Shown: positions 34,199 to 46,165, counted from the first letter of the stretch. The stretch: DNA of 64,000 nucleotides from Tubulanus polymorphus (GCF_964204645.1 NC_134027.1:11086485-11150484), one strand, 5' to 3'. The notes: a model not told the origin generated them from the sequence alone. Translations and numbers: made by a program.

Positions 34199-37135
34199 TC
34201 AAACTGCATCCGTTACCTCCAGTTTATACTTTTCGAGCAAAGTTTTTTTGTACGCTTTTTGATTGTCCCATAATTGAGCGGCTTGGGTGTTCAACGGGCT
34301 TTTGTTGTTCGGTTCTGAAAATATAAACGTAAACTTGTAATTAAGGTTATTTCATTTGACCTAAAGATTTTTCTTAAAACTAAGCATTTTTTTTCTAAAT
34401 CGAATGGCTATCGACTGGATAATTGACGTGAAAATTCACATACAATGACGTGTTGGTCGGAAAGCAATAGGCAAGACTGATCTACGAAAGAATTGCAGCC
34501 ATTAAATAGCCTTAAATACGTTTTATACATTGGTACGACTTAATCAACTCGTTCAACACTATATAGTCAGGCTGGCTGCCTGCTTCCAGAATTGTTACTC
34601 AAACCTTCTGATCTGACTTTTTGGACTAACAGGTGATGCAGGGTAGCCAGCAGTGGCTAAGGAAAAAGTGAGCACTACCTTGCCTCAAAAAAGAAAACAC
34701 TTTTCACTGGCAAGTAAGCATAATCATGCCCAGAATCACAATAAATAGGAACCACCTAAAATTCATAGATTCTCAGGTTGACGATCCATGCTACTACTAC
34801 AACTTAAGCCACCACAAAAAGCCAGTTTCGATTGAATGAGTTAACGATAATGTAGGATCTAGTTGGGGTGATATAATATAGGCCGAGTTAGTCTTGAAAG
34901 GGTAAATCAACTTAAATTTTTCCATTTTTTTTATATGTAGTACATGTACTGGTACAAGTTCTACGACAGTATAATCTATACAAAAATACATTAAGAGGAA
35001 AAATGTACAACTAATTTCCTGAAAAACTGAGGTTTTTTAATCAGGGATGAGAACGCCGACCTGTAACATCCGCGGGTTATTTTTCTTGAGTGACATACGC
35101 GAACCAGCTGACGGCGTAGCTGTCTGCACTAGCGAGCGCCGAAGGCGCGAAGCTATTTGGGGGCCCTCCCCCAAGAAAATTTTAGAAATTAAATATGTTT
35201 TCCGAGCACTTAGAGCGATCTTGAACCTATGAACGACTATTATATTTTGGAAGGTAATGGCTAGTTCCAATGTGGTAGATCCTCATTTGATGACATTCAG
35301 CATCTCATGCATTACGGGTCGAGCCCTGAATTATTGCAGTAAAAATGCGCCGATGAATGCTCACTAAAAATCATCACCAAGTAGTGTATAATATCCGAAG
35401 GCGTTCGCCACACACACGCAGCAACAGTAAGTAGACCTATATACGTTACTACTGTTGCTGTGCGTGCGTGTCTGCAACCGATCGATAAAATACATACACA
35501 CTTATCGTAGTACAAATGTACATACAAAATCGCTGTGTTGCAATGAATATGCATTGAAATGCAATACTTTTACGTGACGATAAGTAAAACAGGCACTGAA
35601 CGCTTTTACGGTTCACCTGATTACCGATCGTGCCGGACCAATTGAGTGAGATCATCACCCCCCCCATACTTTTACATCATTTTTGGACTATTTGTAAAAT
35701 TGATATTTTTCAATACTGAAATCCGCGGGAAACCGCAGATCCGCGGGGAATTCTCATATCTGTTTAATAGGCTATCATTTCATTGTCCGAATAGCTACAT
35801 GCGTAATATTGGTATCAATTGAACCAGAAGATTCTGAACTAAGCGTTGATGTTTGTTTTGTATTAATTGAAATAGCAAGTTTTGTATAAAGCTTAAATGA
35901 AAAAGTGTTCCTCTTATGTATTTCTGCATGTCATTCCTAGCTTACTGCATTCGTGAAACAACGGATAGCGTACCTCCTAAAAGACTTTGTATCGAGATTA
36001 GAATGGTGCGGACGTCGTACGACGGCGCCCAGTTCTCCTTCAGAATGTCCAAACAAATGTTGCCGTGCTGATCGACGTTCGGGTGAAAACACGGCGTTTC
36101 GAATTTGACGATCGGCGCCTTGTAAGGATATCCGCTGGGAAACGTTAGTAACAACTTATACTTTAATCCTTCGTACACCTGAAAAATGAACAGTACACTC
36201 ATCTAAATGTTGATCAAAACACGAATAATTCCGAAAGGATTTTTTCAATGGGGAATGGCAATACTAGCTATGCCGACTGATGGCATAATGAGCACTCAGT
36301 CTTACATGTAAAATTACATGTAATTCGTTATCAATCAACTACGAAATTGAATTTCAGCTCCTGAATCGATACGATGTTCAAATTAATCAGTAATCAACAG
36401 TAAGAGCTTCAGTAACATCTTTCATATTTCTGTATGCATCAAACAAATCAAATCAGCATTTCTCGCTATAGAATAGTAACAAATATTGAGAATTTGGAAC
36501 AGTTGGCAGCTCTGTAATGGCGATGATACACTTACAGTTCCTTGTCCACCTTGTATCGTTCCAATCCAGCTGAATAAATCGTCACCGTTTGGAAATGCCG
36601 AAATGCCTTCAACTTTTTGAGTCTAAAATAGCAGAATAGGTAAAAAAAAGTCAATTGTCATCGGACTTTAATTAATTTTTTGGTATTTGGATGATCATTC
36701 AATATGTGGTACGAACTTACCATTAGAGTCAACAAGTCCTTCTGTAATCTGAAAGATACGAAAATAAATCTAGACGAGGTGTACACAACGCCAAAGAAAA
36801 GAATGTGTCAATTTTACAACAGAAAAATCGGTCAACCCAAACAGCATAAATCCATGTATCATAAAGAGACCATCCACAGACAGACATCACGGTGATGCCA
36901 TAGACTGGTTCGCCTGCCTAACGACAACTTCAATCAAAAACCTATGCACCTAATGTATGTATAACTTTAAAACTAATAAAATTTGATTTGTTTCGATTGA
37001 ATTTGAATGAAATGAAATTTCGTCAAAAAAGTGTTACCTTTTAGTGACCGATTGACCATCTCTAGGAACAATAGAATTTTCTTCCAACTTCTCCTGGCCT
37101 TGTAGATCTTGTGGGTTGATATTTTGCGATGCCAT
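34199..37135 (-). CDS. UBE2C: Ubiquitin-conjugating enzyme E2 C (UbcH10)
   Basis: Five exons on the minus strand join in phase: 37135-37038, 36748-36721, 36622-36536, 36178-35974 and 34314-34199. They give 177 residues, against 179 in human. The protein starts [11 protein letters not shown]. It carries the full UBC fold with [40 protein letters not shown] and the active-site segment [15 protein letters not shown], where Cys113 is the thioester cysteine. The C-terminal helix reads [22 protein letters not shown]2C is the E2 that starts ubiquitin chains for the anaphase-promoting complex in mitosis. The 37-kb start is head-to-head with MCUR1 (296 bp between starts). Identity as UBE2C rather than another E2 is well supported by the N-terminal extension and C-terminal helix. 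Confidence 0.96.
35126..35190. repeat. Dispersed GAGCGCCGAAGGCGCGAAG repeat in UBE2C intron 4
   Basis: It matches the block at 5227-5300 in the nested hAT-like element, including the downstream CCCCCAAGAAAATTTT part. It is probably a fragment of a related transposon. Confidence 0.55.
36385..36520 (-). mobile_element. Solo SINE tail, inverted
   Basis: The reverse complement matches the tail of the SINE at 29670-29785 (AACATCTTTCATATTTCTGT, then the GGCAGCTCTG end). It lies immediately beside UBE2C exon 3, within the intron. Confidence 0.65.
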
Positions 37136-37431
37136 TTTATCTCGAAAAGTACCCGTACAAACCGACAACCGCAACGAAAGACTTCAAATGTTCCAATAGC
37201 AACCGCCTCGAGTAAACTGTCCAATCAAAAAGGTTTAATAGATGGCGCGACGTCACGGTCGAGTTGAAAATTACAAACATTACGCTTGACACTTTAACTG
37301 ATAAGATGGCGATTAAGTCAATTAATTAGAATATCAATTAATCATTCTCATAACCCTAATTTACCGAGAACGTAATTAACTTATCAGTGGTTATGAGTTT
37401 CTGTTTATTCGAGTATTACGCAATGTTCAAG
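37136..37431. promoter_or_regulatory. Divergent promoter region of UBE2C and MCUR1
   Basis: 296 bp between opposed start codons, with short 5' UTRs implied. No TATA box is obvious. Confidence 0.55.
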
Positions 37432-40400
37432 ATGGCCGCGCCCAGGTTTGGATTAAAAACTGGCCTAATTTGTTTGAATAAATGGCCCAAAATAGCGACA
37501 GTTAAAGATATCAAATCCAATTTATTCTTCCCGTTGAGTCAACATATTCGAAAGTTTTCTTTTCGTAAGTTTTGATTTTGTTGTTGTTTTCCCAGAAACA
37601 ACTAGCTAACCCTGTATTCCCTGTCCGGATTCTTTGCTTGCAAATGCAATCATTATTGGCAATGTAGGCCTACTGACTGTACTTGAATTGAATGAATGAA
37701 ATATATTTATTTAATAAATTTGTAAAATAAATGGGGTAAAAGTGCAGATCCGCACCTCTTGTGATTGACGCAATCTGCTGAATGACAATCCAGGCTAAAA
37801 TCTCTATACTCTCTCTAGTGAAGATATCTTAAAATTAGCCATTGACAATGTACTGAATTGCTGATGACATTTTGAATCTTAAACAATGATATTTAAGTAA
37901 TTGATTGAACCGTTTACGCAGAGAGGTGCGGATCTGCACTTTTACCAATAAATGGTTACAATACTTACAAAAACATTAAATGAAATTACAATATGCGTAT
38001 ACATACATGTCTAGATTACCCATTGTGATACGCAGTGGTATTGGTGATGTAAAACATAAAAGATAATTAAACATATTAAATAGTACGAAGTATTGAATAG
38101 TACGGAAAATTGAAAATCAATAGTACCAGTGGCGTTGGAAGTGCACCGCGGCAATAATTTACTGAATGACGGTTTTTTTTCTTTGAATACCACATTTTTG
38201 AAGAAATAAAGTAAATTCGCCGCGGCAATATTTAGAACCTGTCCAAAATTGGCATTTGGCCGCGGCAATCAAAAATTGCTTCCAACGCCCCTGAGTACGA
38301 AGGAAATTCCTAAGGTGTTCTCTTCTAACACCCCTCCCCCATGATCTGTGTCTGACAATAAATACCCAAAGGAGTTTTTTAATACGGTACGTACTGCCTG
38401 ATATGACAATCAATTTAATTCAATTTTTTTTTTCAATAAATTTCAGATACGGTAGATAGATGTCACGCATTTGAAGCTAGAGATGTCAAAGTCACTCCTC
38501 CGAAAGGACCTTTGAATTTGGACACTCATGCTGCTGTGAAACATTTAGAATATTCTGGTAAAAAACCGTACATTAACTCATTAAGCTTATTGATTTAAGA
38601 AGATAGTATTAATTCTTGAACTTCAATAATTCATTTAAATGAAATGATCAGGTTTTACAACTCAACAAGCTGAAGGGTTGGTGCGACTTATTGTGGAAAT
38701 TGTGAGTTCATCTGCAGATTCTACAAGACATAATCTAGTCACTAAAGAGCAACAGGTATCATTTTGTTGATCTTATATTAGATTGATCATTGTGCATATG
38801 GTAGCCCATCTTTAATTAATCAGTTACCTGTCTATGGTTTTAGTTTCAAGAAGGGTTAGGTAACAAACTAATCTTGAATGGGAATCAGGATTTTATAGAC
38901 CTTGACAACTCCTAACTCAAATATTGAATTATTACTTCAAATTGTTGATCATGAATGAATCAATATTTAATAATCTGAGTTAGATTATGTCCTAACTTAA
39001 ACAAAATCTTTTAGTTAGCATAGTTTAAACTGATTATTCAAAGTGAATTGAGTTTAACCTTCCCTTCTTGGACTTAAGTCTACAGGGGCGGATTAAGGGG
39101 GCGATCTCGGGGGTGGGGAAGGGTGTCTGGACCCCTGCCTTCCCATTGAGGTTGCCCTTTTCATCAAGTCAAAGATCATCAAAACATGTAAATTTAACAC
39201 TCACACTTTCGGAAATTGCATATTTTTGGATTTTTTGCTAAAAAAACATCTAACGATGAGGGTGGGACCCTGATTGTGGCCTATGAAATGGTTGCTTTCA
39301 TCTGAAAAAATGCCTCAGAAAAAAATTCTTCTCGACCACGGCCTCCCAAATTTCCTAGATCTGCCCCTGGTCAAACTAATCTATGAAATCAGGTCCTGTA
39401 TCGGTATATATTTTACTTCCAGGAGATTGTCGTTCAACAGTTGATGGCCAACTTAGAATCCGTGAAAAAAGACATGATTATACTAGAGAAGAGTGAATTC
39501 CAAGCACTCCGGAATGAGACTGATGTATGAACTGGTAGCTCAAGATAAAAACCTCTTTAGTCATGTCAACGATCAGACCAAAACTAATAGTTTCATATCT
39601 TTGCTTCCTACATGTTACAGGGGTGGATCCAGGGCCTAATTTTGAAAAATGTGATTACTGTATATTTTTTCACCAGGTGTTGAATATTGAAATTGTCAGA
39701 GCATTTCACCAAGTGGGCGCTGTGTCCCTGGGCCACTAGTTTCTATATGCTGTAATTTCTCTTACCTTTCACTGATCCTACTGATATTGCCAATGAAAGT
39801 CACCAAATTCGAGACTTGGCCAATGATCTGACTTTGGCATGGTTCATTGTATATTATTCGTCGAGAGATTTCTTAATTATTAATCATGAATTGACAATAC
39901 ATCCTCAAAAAATGAAAACCAAATGTAAATATTTTTGTAGCGACTATTCAGTGAAATCAGACATCTGCGAGCTGCAGTTGATGATGACCTGTCTAAACTC
40001 AGCAGTGGTATGAGATTAGATATTAACTTAGAAAAAGCTAGAAGCATCGAAGAGGTGAGTTCTGTGTGCTTACATATTATTAACTTTCCTCAGGGTCGCT
40101 ACAGATCGGCCATTCCTGGATATAAGGCCGGGCTAGTTTTTTCAAGTACATGACTAGTTTAAAACGAAAAAATTTCAAGGAAGCATCTGGTGTCACTTAA
40201 ATATCCCAATTACTGTAGACTTCTATATCTGTACCTTTTATCTCGGTAAACCATTAATTTGGTGGTCTTGTACATAAATATTTATCCTCTACATTACTTA
40301 GGTCGGTTTTCTAAGTCATCAAACACCTTAATGGGGTAAAAAGATCCTGGTCCCAAATATACCAAGTCATGGGTAGTCTACTAAAAATATTTCTAATTGC

Positions 40401-41458
40401 CTATTTCTCAAAATTGGAGGAGTTTCGAAGGAGTTGCAGGTATTTGGCTCAAATTAAAGGAGTTCCAAGCACCTTTAAAAACATTTTCTATTGAGACGGA
40501 GTTTCTAAGGAATCAATGAGTTGTAGGGACCCTACACATTGTTACCCATATGGTACAACCTTGTTACAACAAACTTGATAGGAGCAGGAAATTTGTCTGT
40601 AAAAATTCGAGTTTGTCATAACAAAGGTAACACAATTTTATCAAGTTGAAATTGAAACAACTGATTTTTGATTAAATCCTTACGATTTCAGCATCACGAC
40701 ATGAAAGGTAAATACGAACAACTGGATCATCGAATTGATACCGAAATCGCCAATCTACGAACTATGTTCGAAAAATATAGGAACGATATCTTCAAATACG
40801 CCGGAGGTATGTCGTATAACCGTTATGATAAATGCAGGTATCGATCTGCTGCCTAGGTCCTCTTCCTCAGACATACAAAATATTATCAACATTCCTCCAA
40901 GGGGCTGTTCGGAAATTACCTACCGGGTAACATATTTTTGGGGCAAATTTTGATACCTCCTTCCCCTATGTTACAAGCTGTCACAAATTTTGGCAAACCC
41001 TCTATAATATTGTGTAACATTTGAAGCGTAATATTATAGGGGTTCTGCATATTACCGGTAAGCAGTATTATTAGGAAATAGTCCAACTTCACTCATTTTC
41101 TAGTTTCACTCCAAAAAGGTTGCTTGAGATTTTTCTACTGAGAAATTCCAACATTTTGTTACACAAAAGATATTGAAACAACCCCTCCTCTTGTAGTAAT
41201 CTGTAACAAACTTGATCTTTGAGTGTCTGTTCAGGATATGTCATTATTATACATGCACTTGTGGCGATCATCCAAAATTAACACTTCAATAGTGAATGTC
41301 TTGTGGGATTGTTTCCAGGCCATATTGAATGCTTTTGTTTTGATTACCAGTATGACCTTCAGTGCATATCGAGAATATCTTTGACTATTACTTTATTTTC
41401 AGGTACACTTGTATCCTGCGTGACTATAACACTGGGTTTCTATCGACTGTGGTCTTGA
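37432..41458 (+). CDS. MCUR1: MCUR1/CCDC90 family mitochondrial inner-membrane protein
   Basis: Seven exons join in phase: 37432-37564, 38447-38557, 38652-38755, 39423-39524, 39941-40054, 40692-40806 and 41403-41458. They encode 244 residues. The N terminus ([18 protein letters not shown]) is basic and amphipathic like a mitochondrial presequence. Family signatures include [43 protein letters not shown] and LEKARSIEE coiled coil, then [17 protein letters not shown] single C-terminal membrane segment reads [17 protein letters not shown]. Vertebrate MCUR1 assists the mitochondrial calcium uniporter; its paralogue CCDC90B is less studied, and this could be the counterpart of both. Start 37432 has the best Kozak context (AAGATGG); in-frame ATGs at 37423 and 37393 are alternatives. 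Confidence 0.93.
37735..37946. mobile_element. Mutator-like MITE with perfect 9-bp target duplication
   Basis: A 212-bp element with inverted ends GGTAAAAGTGCAGATCCGCA and TGCGGATCTGCACTTTTACC. It is flanked on both sides by the direct repeat AATAAATGG (37726-37734 and 37947-37955). Nine-base duplications are typical of Mutator-like elements. No ORF. It sits in MCUR1 intron 1. Confidence 0.85.
39083..39369. mobile_element. hAT-like MITE with CAGGGGCGGATTAAG end
   Basis: It begins CAGGGGCGGATTAAGGGGGC and ends TAGATCTGCCCCTG. It has the same end type as the element at 5141-5982. No exact target duplication was found. It lies in MCUR1 intron 3 and is itself inside a larger repeat whose ends recall TTTATAGAC. 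Confidence 0.65.
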
Positions 41459-41567
41459 TGTATGCTGATTATTAAGTATAGGAAAATGAGCGTGTGTTTT
41501 TAATGTGATTTAACTGAAGTATTACTCGAGAGAGATCTTTCTGAAAATCAATTGTTAAAAGGTTTCT

Positions 41568-41700
41568 GGGGCCAGTTGCTCAAAGTTGGTTATCGATAAC
41601 CTGGAGCGGATGAATACCGTAGTAACAATGAACTTTCAGTTGTCACTTTGTCAACTATCCGCTGGTTAACTCAAACTATTTTATGAGCAAATGACCTCAG
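41568..41700. mobile_element. MITE with GGGGCCAGTTGCTCAAAGTTGG end
   Basis: The left end is GGGGCCAGTTGCTCAAAG. The right end is weakened (ATGAGCAAATGACCTC). Same family as 18441, 23442 and 27896. It lies just past the MCUR1 stop codon, probably in its 3' UTR. Confidence 0.6.
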
Positions 41701-42150
41701 ATAAATCGATATATTATGTTTTGCTTCTTCCTAAACTCTAGTCCTCATATATATAAGTGATTAATATTTACCTCAATTGCAAAATTATATAGAAAAGTCC
41801 ATTCGTTTCAAATAATTTGGGACCAATGAAACTGCCGTTGTAATATCTGATTGGAATTGTGCGGGGTTCCTGTTGTAACTTGGGTTACATTCGGAGATAT
41901 ATTTCGTTCCAATTTATAGTTAGACTTCTTTATGCGAGGTATCCATTCAGTCTTGCTGGTCTTCTTTTCAAATTTCCCATATTATGTGGTATTGGTATTC
42001 CATTTGCTAGTTCATTATATACTTTGAAAAAATGCCTGAGGTGAAGTCCTGGTCACTAGCAGACTCGGCTTTATATATTTTATATTTCATTTTATCAATT
42101 CCCTGCCGTTCTTATAATGTAGTAGTAGAATGTATAGGTTGTTTGGTCGG

Positions 42151-42365
42151 GGAGAGAATCCCACAATGATAATAAAAAGTCCGAAAATGAAACTTCGAGA
42201 TAGTAGTTTATTTCAACGTTTCGACTATATCCTAATAGTCATCTTCAGGAATAATTATTCATTATTCCTGAAGATGACTATTAGGATATAGTCGAAACGT
42301 TGAAATAAACTACTATCTCGAAGTTTCATTTTCGGACTTTTTATTATCATTGTGGGATTCTCTCC
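42151..42365. repeat. Near-perfect 215-bp palindrome (105-bp arms, 5-base centre)
   Basis: GGAGAGAATCCCACAATGAT at the left is mirrored by ATCATTGTGGGATTCTCTCC at the right, and the arms match through to a TATTC centre. Each arm carries a CCTGAAGATGACTATTAGGA ... ATAGTCGAAACGTTG block, a short hairpin between a CTGAAGATGA-like and a GAAAC motif. The pattern recalls degenerate hammerhead-like ends of Penelope-type retroelements, but the core does not match exactly. Both strands contain AATAAA. Confidence 0.85.
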
Positions 42366-43132
42366 TCATCGCGTCAACACGGATATTGTGTTCTACCTAT
42401 CGTGAGGTTGTTTGGTCCTTTACAACAATTGAATTTTGTCGTATCTTTTCAAAAATCCATCAAGATCAGTTACTAAGTTCAAAGAGACTAAATTCCTATC
42501 AATAAGAATTAAACCAGTAATTGAACAATTGTTAAACTCTATATTCATTAATCGATAATATTTGTACATATATCACAGTCTCAATAAATAGTATAGATAT
42601 GAATATATCGTCTGTATATTGTATTTGGGTATGATTAAGATATGGGGGTAAAACAATTATCTTCATCACTGTCGACTTCTTACAACTGACTCAGTACAGG
42701 TCAACTCACATGAACTGCTAAATTGTACGAATAATGTTTTTGGAACCCTTAAAACATCCCTGATTATTATTTTACTTCATTCTGGTCAGCTTTGTGAGAT
42801 TATTATGGTCCTATAAGGCTACAAAGCTGAGTCTAATGTATGGTTAACATTTGTTAATCATACATTAGACTTAGGAACAGATCCAGGAATTTTGAAAGTG
42901 GGGAAGTATACTTGGTGCAAAGTACCTAATGAGGGTTTGGAAAATTTTAATAAGATGGATACATTTTCTGAGCATCTAGAGTGATTCTAGAACCAAATGA
43001 CCAGCAATAATCTGCCACTGCATGTGTGAGACTTCCATATGCTAGGTTGTCAAAATGTTGTTTTTTTCGCAAAAAAAGGGGTCCGGACCGCTTTGGCCCC
43101 CTTCAGAACTGCCCCTGTTACTTCTTAACAAA

Positions 43133-46100
43133 TCAGTAATTCAAACTGTAGTCATCGTCGGCGATATATCGACAATGCAACGCTTGCAAATGTTTGCAAC
43201 CCATTTCAACAGACTCTAACGCCTTCTGAGTAACGTACGAGCAATAAGAAACATCTAGATGGCGCAAGTGTCGGCAATATTTCGCAATTTCTTCGACGCA
43301 ATGATCGGTTATTTTGACCAAATTCGAAATGTCGAGTTCGACGATTCGGCGACAGTTATGGATCAGGAATAGCACGCCGTCATTCGTAATTTCTACGCAG
43401 TTACTAATCAGAATTTTCTCTAATCGCCGATTATTCGAAGCTAATGAAACCAGACTATCGTCCGTTATACGTTTACACATGCTTAGATCGACGTATTTTA
43501 GATCGCTAAATTTCATGGCTTGCGTTACGCCGATGTCGGAAATATTCGGCAAACTTTTCATTTTCAACGTTTCCATATTGACTAGATTCGCCAGAGTATA
43601 AATCTTATCGGTTTGCGTTCGGTCGGTTTTCAATTTCTCCACCGCCTCGTAACTCGAAATCGTAATCGAACTGATAGGCAACGGTTTTCGGAACATCGTC
43701 GACATATTGTGATCGCGTACGCAGCGACAACCGGTGTGATCGTCTTGATCCTTCGGGCAGTCCGAACCTTCCGCCAGTCCGAGCAAACCGAGATCGGTAA
43801 CCTTCTTACACCAAGATATGTCGAGATAACGTAAATCGACGAGATGTTCGGAAATCGCGTGCAAACTGCTATCGCTGATATTACTACAGGAATTTACGTC
43901 CAAGTATCGAATTTTACCCAAATTTGTACAGATGGAATGAACGGCCTTATCCGTTACGACAGCCGAAGCTCCTATACATAATCGCGTAAGATTCGACAAA
44001 GCCGGCGAACTCAAAACCTTTTCGATCGCGCCAGACGTGAACGTCGTCGACGCGATATCGAGATCTCGCAACGACGAAATTTTGGCGATACTTTCGATTC
44101 CGTGCGAAATATACTGACACTGTCGTATGTCAAGCGTGCGCAAGTCGCGCAGGTATCGGGCGATCGTTTGAATAACGGTATTACCGATACCCGTACACCT
44201 GCTTATGTCGAGAGTCGTTAATTCGGTTTGATTTTTGCAAACGTCGAAAACGGAATTTTCGGATATTTCCCGACAACAATGCAGTTTCAGCGATTTCAGT
44301 TTCAACCCGTCGCACTTGGCGATGCTCGAAAGAGCGTCGTCGTTGACGTTGGTTTTGCTTAAATCGAGCGACGTAAGGCGTTTACTTTGGCTTCGCACGA
44401 ACTGTAAAATGTTCGCGAACGAGAACTGCGTATTGTCGGCGCAGACGCGCGAATCATTGTACGAATTAGTCGTACGGAACGTAACGTGACACGACGAAAG
44501 ATTCAAACTTTCTAAATTCGGCACGACGGTCACCAAACGGTTGAACGTCGCGTCCGTGATATGTCGTAACGAACTTAGATTCAGCTCACGTAGCTTTTGT
44601 AACGAAGATCTCAACGCTTGTAAGTCGGCGTTGCGCTCGAGAACGTTTCCGCTCATGAACAATGTGTTACAACCGTTGAGATCGAGGCTTTCTAAATTGT
44701 AACAGCGCGATAGAAAAGACACGAAAGTTCGCTCGGTTATGTCCGTGCCTTCGAACGATAAATGCCGAAGAAACGGACTCAGTTCTCGACACGATTTTAG
44801 TAGAATCGTCGTCGAATGCGAAGAATTGTCGATTTGATGAAAACTCAAGTTCGGGATTCGTCGTCTGCCGATCGATTCGATCAGTTCGAGATCGGTCGCT
44901 GCGACATGGAACGTTACGTGGCGATTTTTCTGCAAGATCGGATCGAGGGAAGCTTCATACCAGCTTCGATTGACGAGAGAGGCTTCTAAACAATCATTGA
45001 CCGACAGATATCTCATTATGTGCGTCACAACCTGTAAAATAATTAATGACGCGATAAGATTACGGGGCTCCGCAATGTACTCGGTTTATAGATTTGTTTA
45101 GACATCTAATTTATGCGCACTGACAGGATAAATAATCTTCACACATGATATCAAGGTTCATAGTGTCTTATCTCATTTAATGACTTTCAAGGACTGATTT
45201 TTTACTCCGATTCTGTGACATAAATGTCATGCTTAAGCCAACGAGATGAGTTTGTAGGTTGTTGATTATAACATTTGATACACAAGCTTTCGCTACTTAT
45301 GTTTTATTGTAGCTTCATCAGGTGATTCACGCATTCATTCAACTGATGAAGCTACTACATAGGCCTAATACTACGAAATAATTAACCTATGTAATAAGTA
45401 CTACTTGTCTCATATTTATTCTACACCCGGTTACCACGGCCCCTCTACAAATGCTTAGGCGAAGCCAGGAATCCCAAAATCTACATTTTCCAGGCATTCT
45501 TATAATCAGTATATTATATAGGCTGTAACATAGTGAATTTGTATTTTTGACCTGCAGATGATAACTAATGAATGATACCATTCGTGGACCATGACAATGA
45601 TTTAAGGAATTTAGAGCCCATTCCCATTTCAAACTTTGAACCCTAATTTTGCTTCGGACCGTGCAGGTCACGCCATACTAGTCATGGCAATATCTACAAT
45701 GATTTAAGGAATTTAGAGCCCATTCCCATTTCAAACTTTGAACCCTAATTTTGCTTCGGACCGTGCAGGTCACGCCATACTAGTCATGGCAATATCTACT
45801 AACTGAACTGAAAAGGTGTTTTTAAGAAATTGAATGTGATTCTGTTTAGCTAAATTCGATTGTCAGTAACAGAAAATGATTATCAAATTGAAATGTTTTT
45901 CGTAAATGATTCAAATCAATTTAAGGTCACAAAAGCCTAAAGACCCGGCGTCATGGGACCCGGTACAAACTAGAACGGACTTTGCTGCCACCTATAGACA
46001 TTATTATGCAACACCGTGTATTCGTTTTGACAGCTTACTGTTCACAAACGTATTATTAAAGTTACAATGGGTTAATTCCTATTTGAAAGTTCGTAGATGA

Positions 46101-46165
46101 TTCCAGATGAACTAAAATATCATATGAAACTATTTCCATACCTCGATTGGCAGTGTCAAGCTCAT
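43133..46165 (-). CDS. F-box and leucine-rich repeat protein (FBXL type)
   Basis: Two coding exons: 46165-46142 (eight codons, MSLTLPIE) and one very large exon 45031-43133, giving 640 residues. The split F-box reads LPIEVVTHIMRYLSVNDCLEASLVNRSWYEA at residues 5-36. The rest is a run of about 18 cysteine-containing LRRs of the FBXL kind (repeated LxxLDLSxCxxITDxxL; e.g. LRYLDISWCKKVTDLGLLGL, LRHLDVSYCSYVTQKAL). A non-repeat insert near residues 430-480 contains CPKDQDDHTGCRCVRD. FBXL proteins are substrate receptors of SCF ubiquitin ligases. I cannot name the orthologue; LRRC29/FBXL9-like is possible. The large exon is visibly CpG-richer than neighbouring exons and almost intron-free, unlike every other gene here. 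It shares an 84-bp divergent promoter with LONP2. Confidence 0.9.
45280..45376. repeat. Inverted pair of CTGATGAAGCTAC motifs (hammerhead-like)
   Basis: On the minus strand CTGATGAAGCTAC is followed by a loop and GTAGCGAAAGC. On the plus strand a second CTGATGAAGCTAC lies about 25 bases away, facing it. CTGATGA-stem-GAAA is the hammerhead core layout, but an extra A follows the first motif and a convincing stem III is not seen. It lies in FBXL intron 1 and is probably a retroelement end fragment. Confidence 0.4.
45594..45797. repeat. Perfect tandem duplication, 102-bp unit
   Basis: ACAATGATTTAAGGAATTTA at 45594 recurs at 45696. The two units appear identical through CAGGTCACGCCATACTAGTC and GGCAATATCTAC. 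Such identity implies a very recent duplication, or an assembly artefact. It is in FBXL intron 1. Confidence 0.9.

Larger units (their letters stand above)
41459..43132. other. Intergenic region between convergent MCUR1 and FBXL genes
   Basis: It contains both 3' UTRs, a MITE (41568-41700), a 215-bp palindrome (42151-42365), a small hairpin near 42833-42875 (TCTAATGTATGGTTAACA-type arms) and a decayed CAGATCC...CTGCCCCTG element (about 42883-43110). No further gene was recognised. Confidence 0.75.

Noticed and set aside
37387-37431. Upstream starts for MCUR1 (ATG 37393 and 37423)
   Set aside because: In frame, but poorer Kozak context and they would add residues ahead of a typical mitochondrial presequence; not excluded.
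42883-43110. Possible hAT-like element ending CTGCCCCTG beside the F-box stop codon
   Set aside because: The left end (AACAGATCCAGG) is too decayed for a firm call; noted under the intergenic entry only.
43314-44489. Plus-strand ORFs inside the F-box gene
   Set aside because: Antisense frames of the large LRR exon, kept open by its composition.
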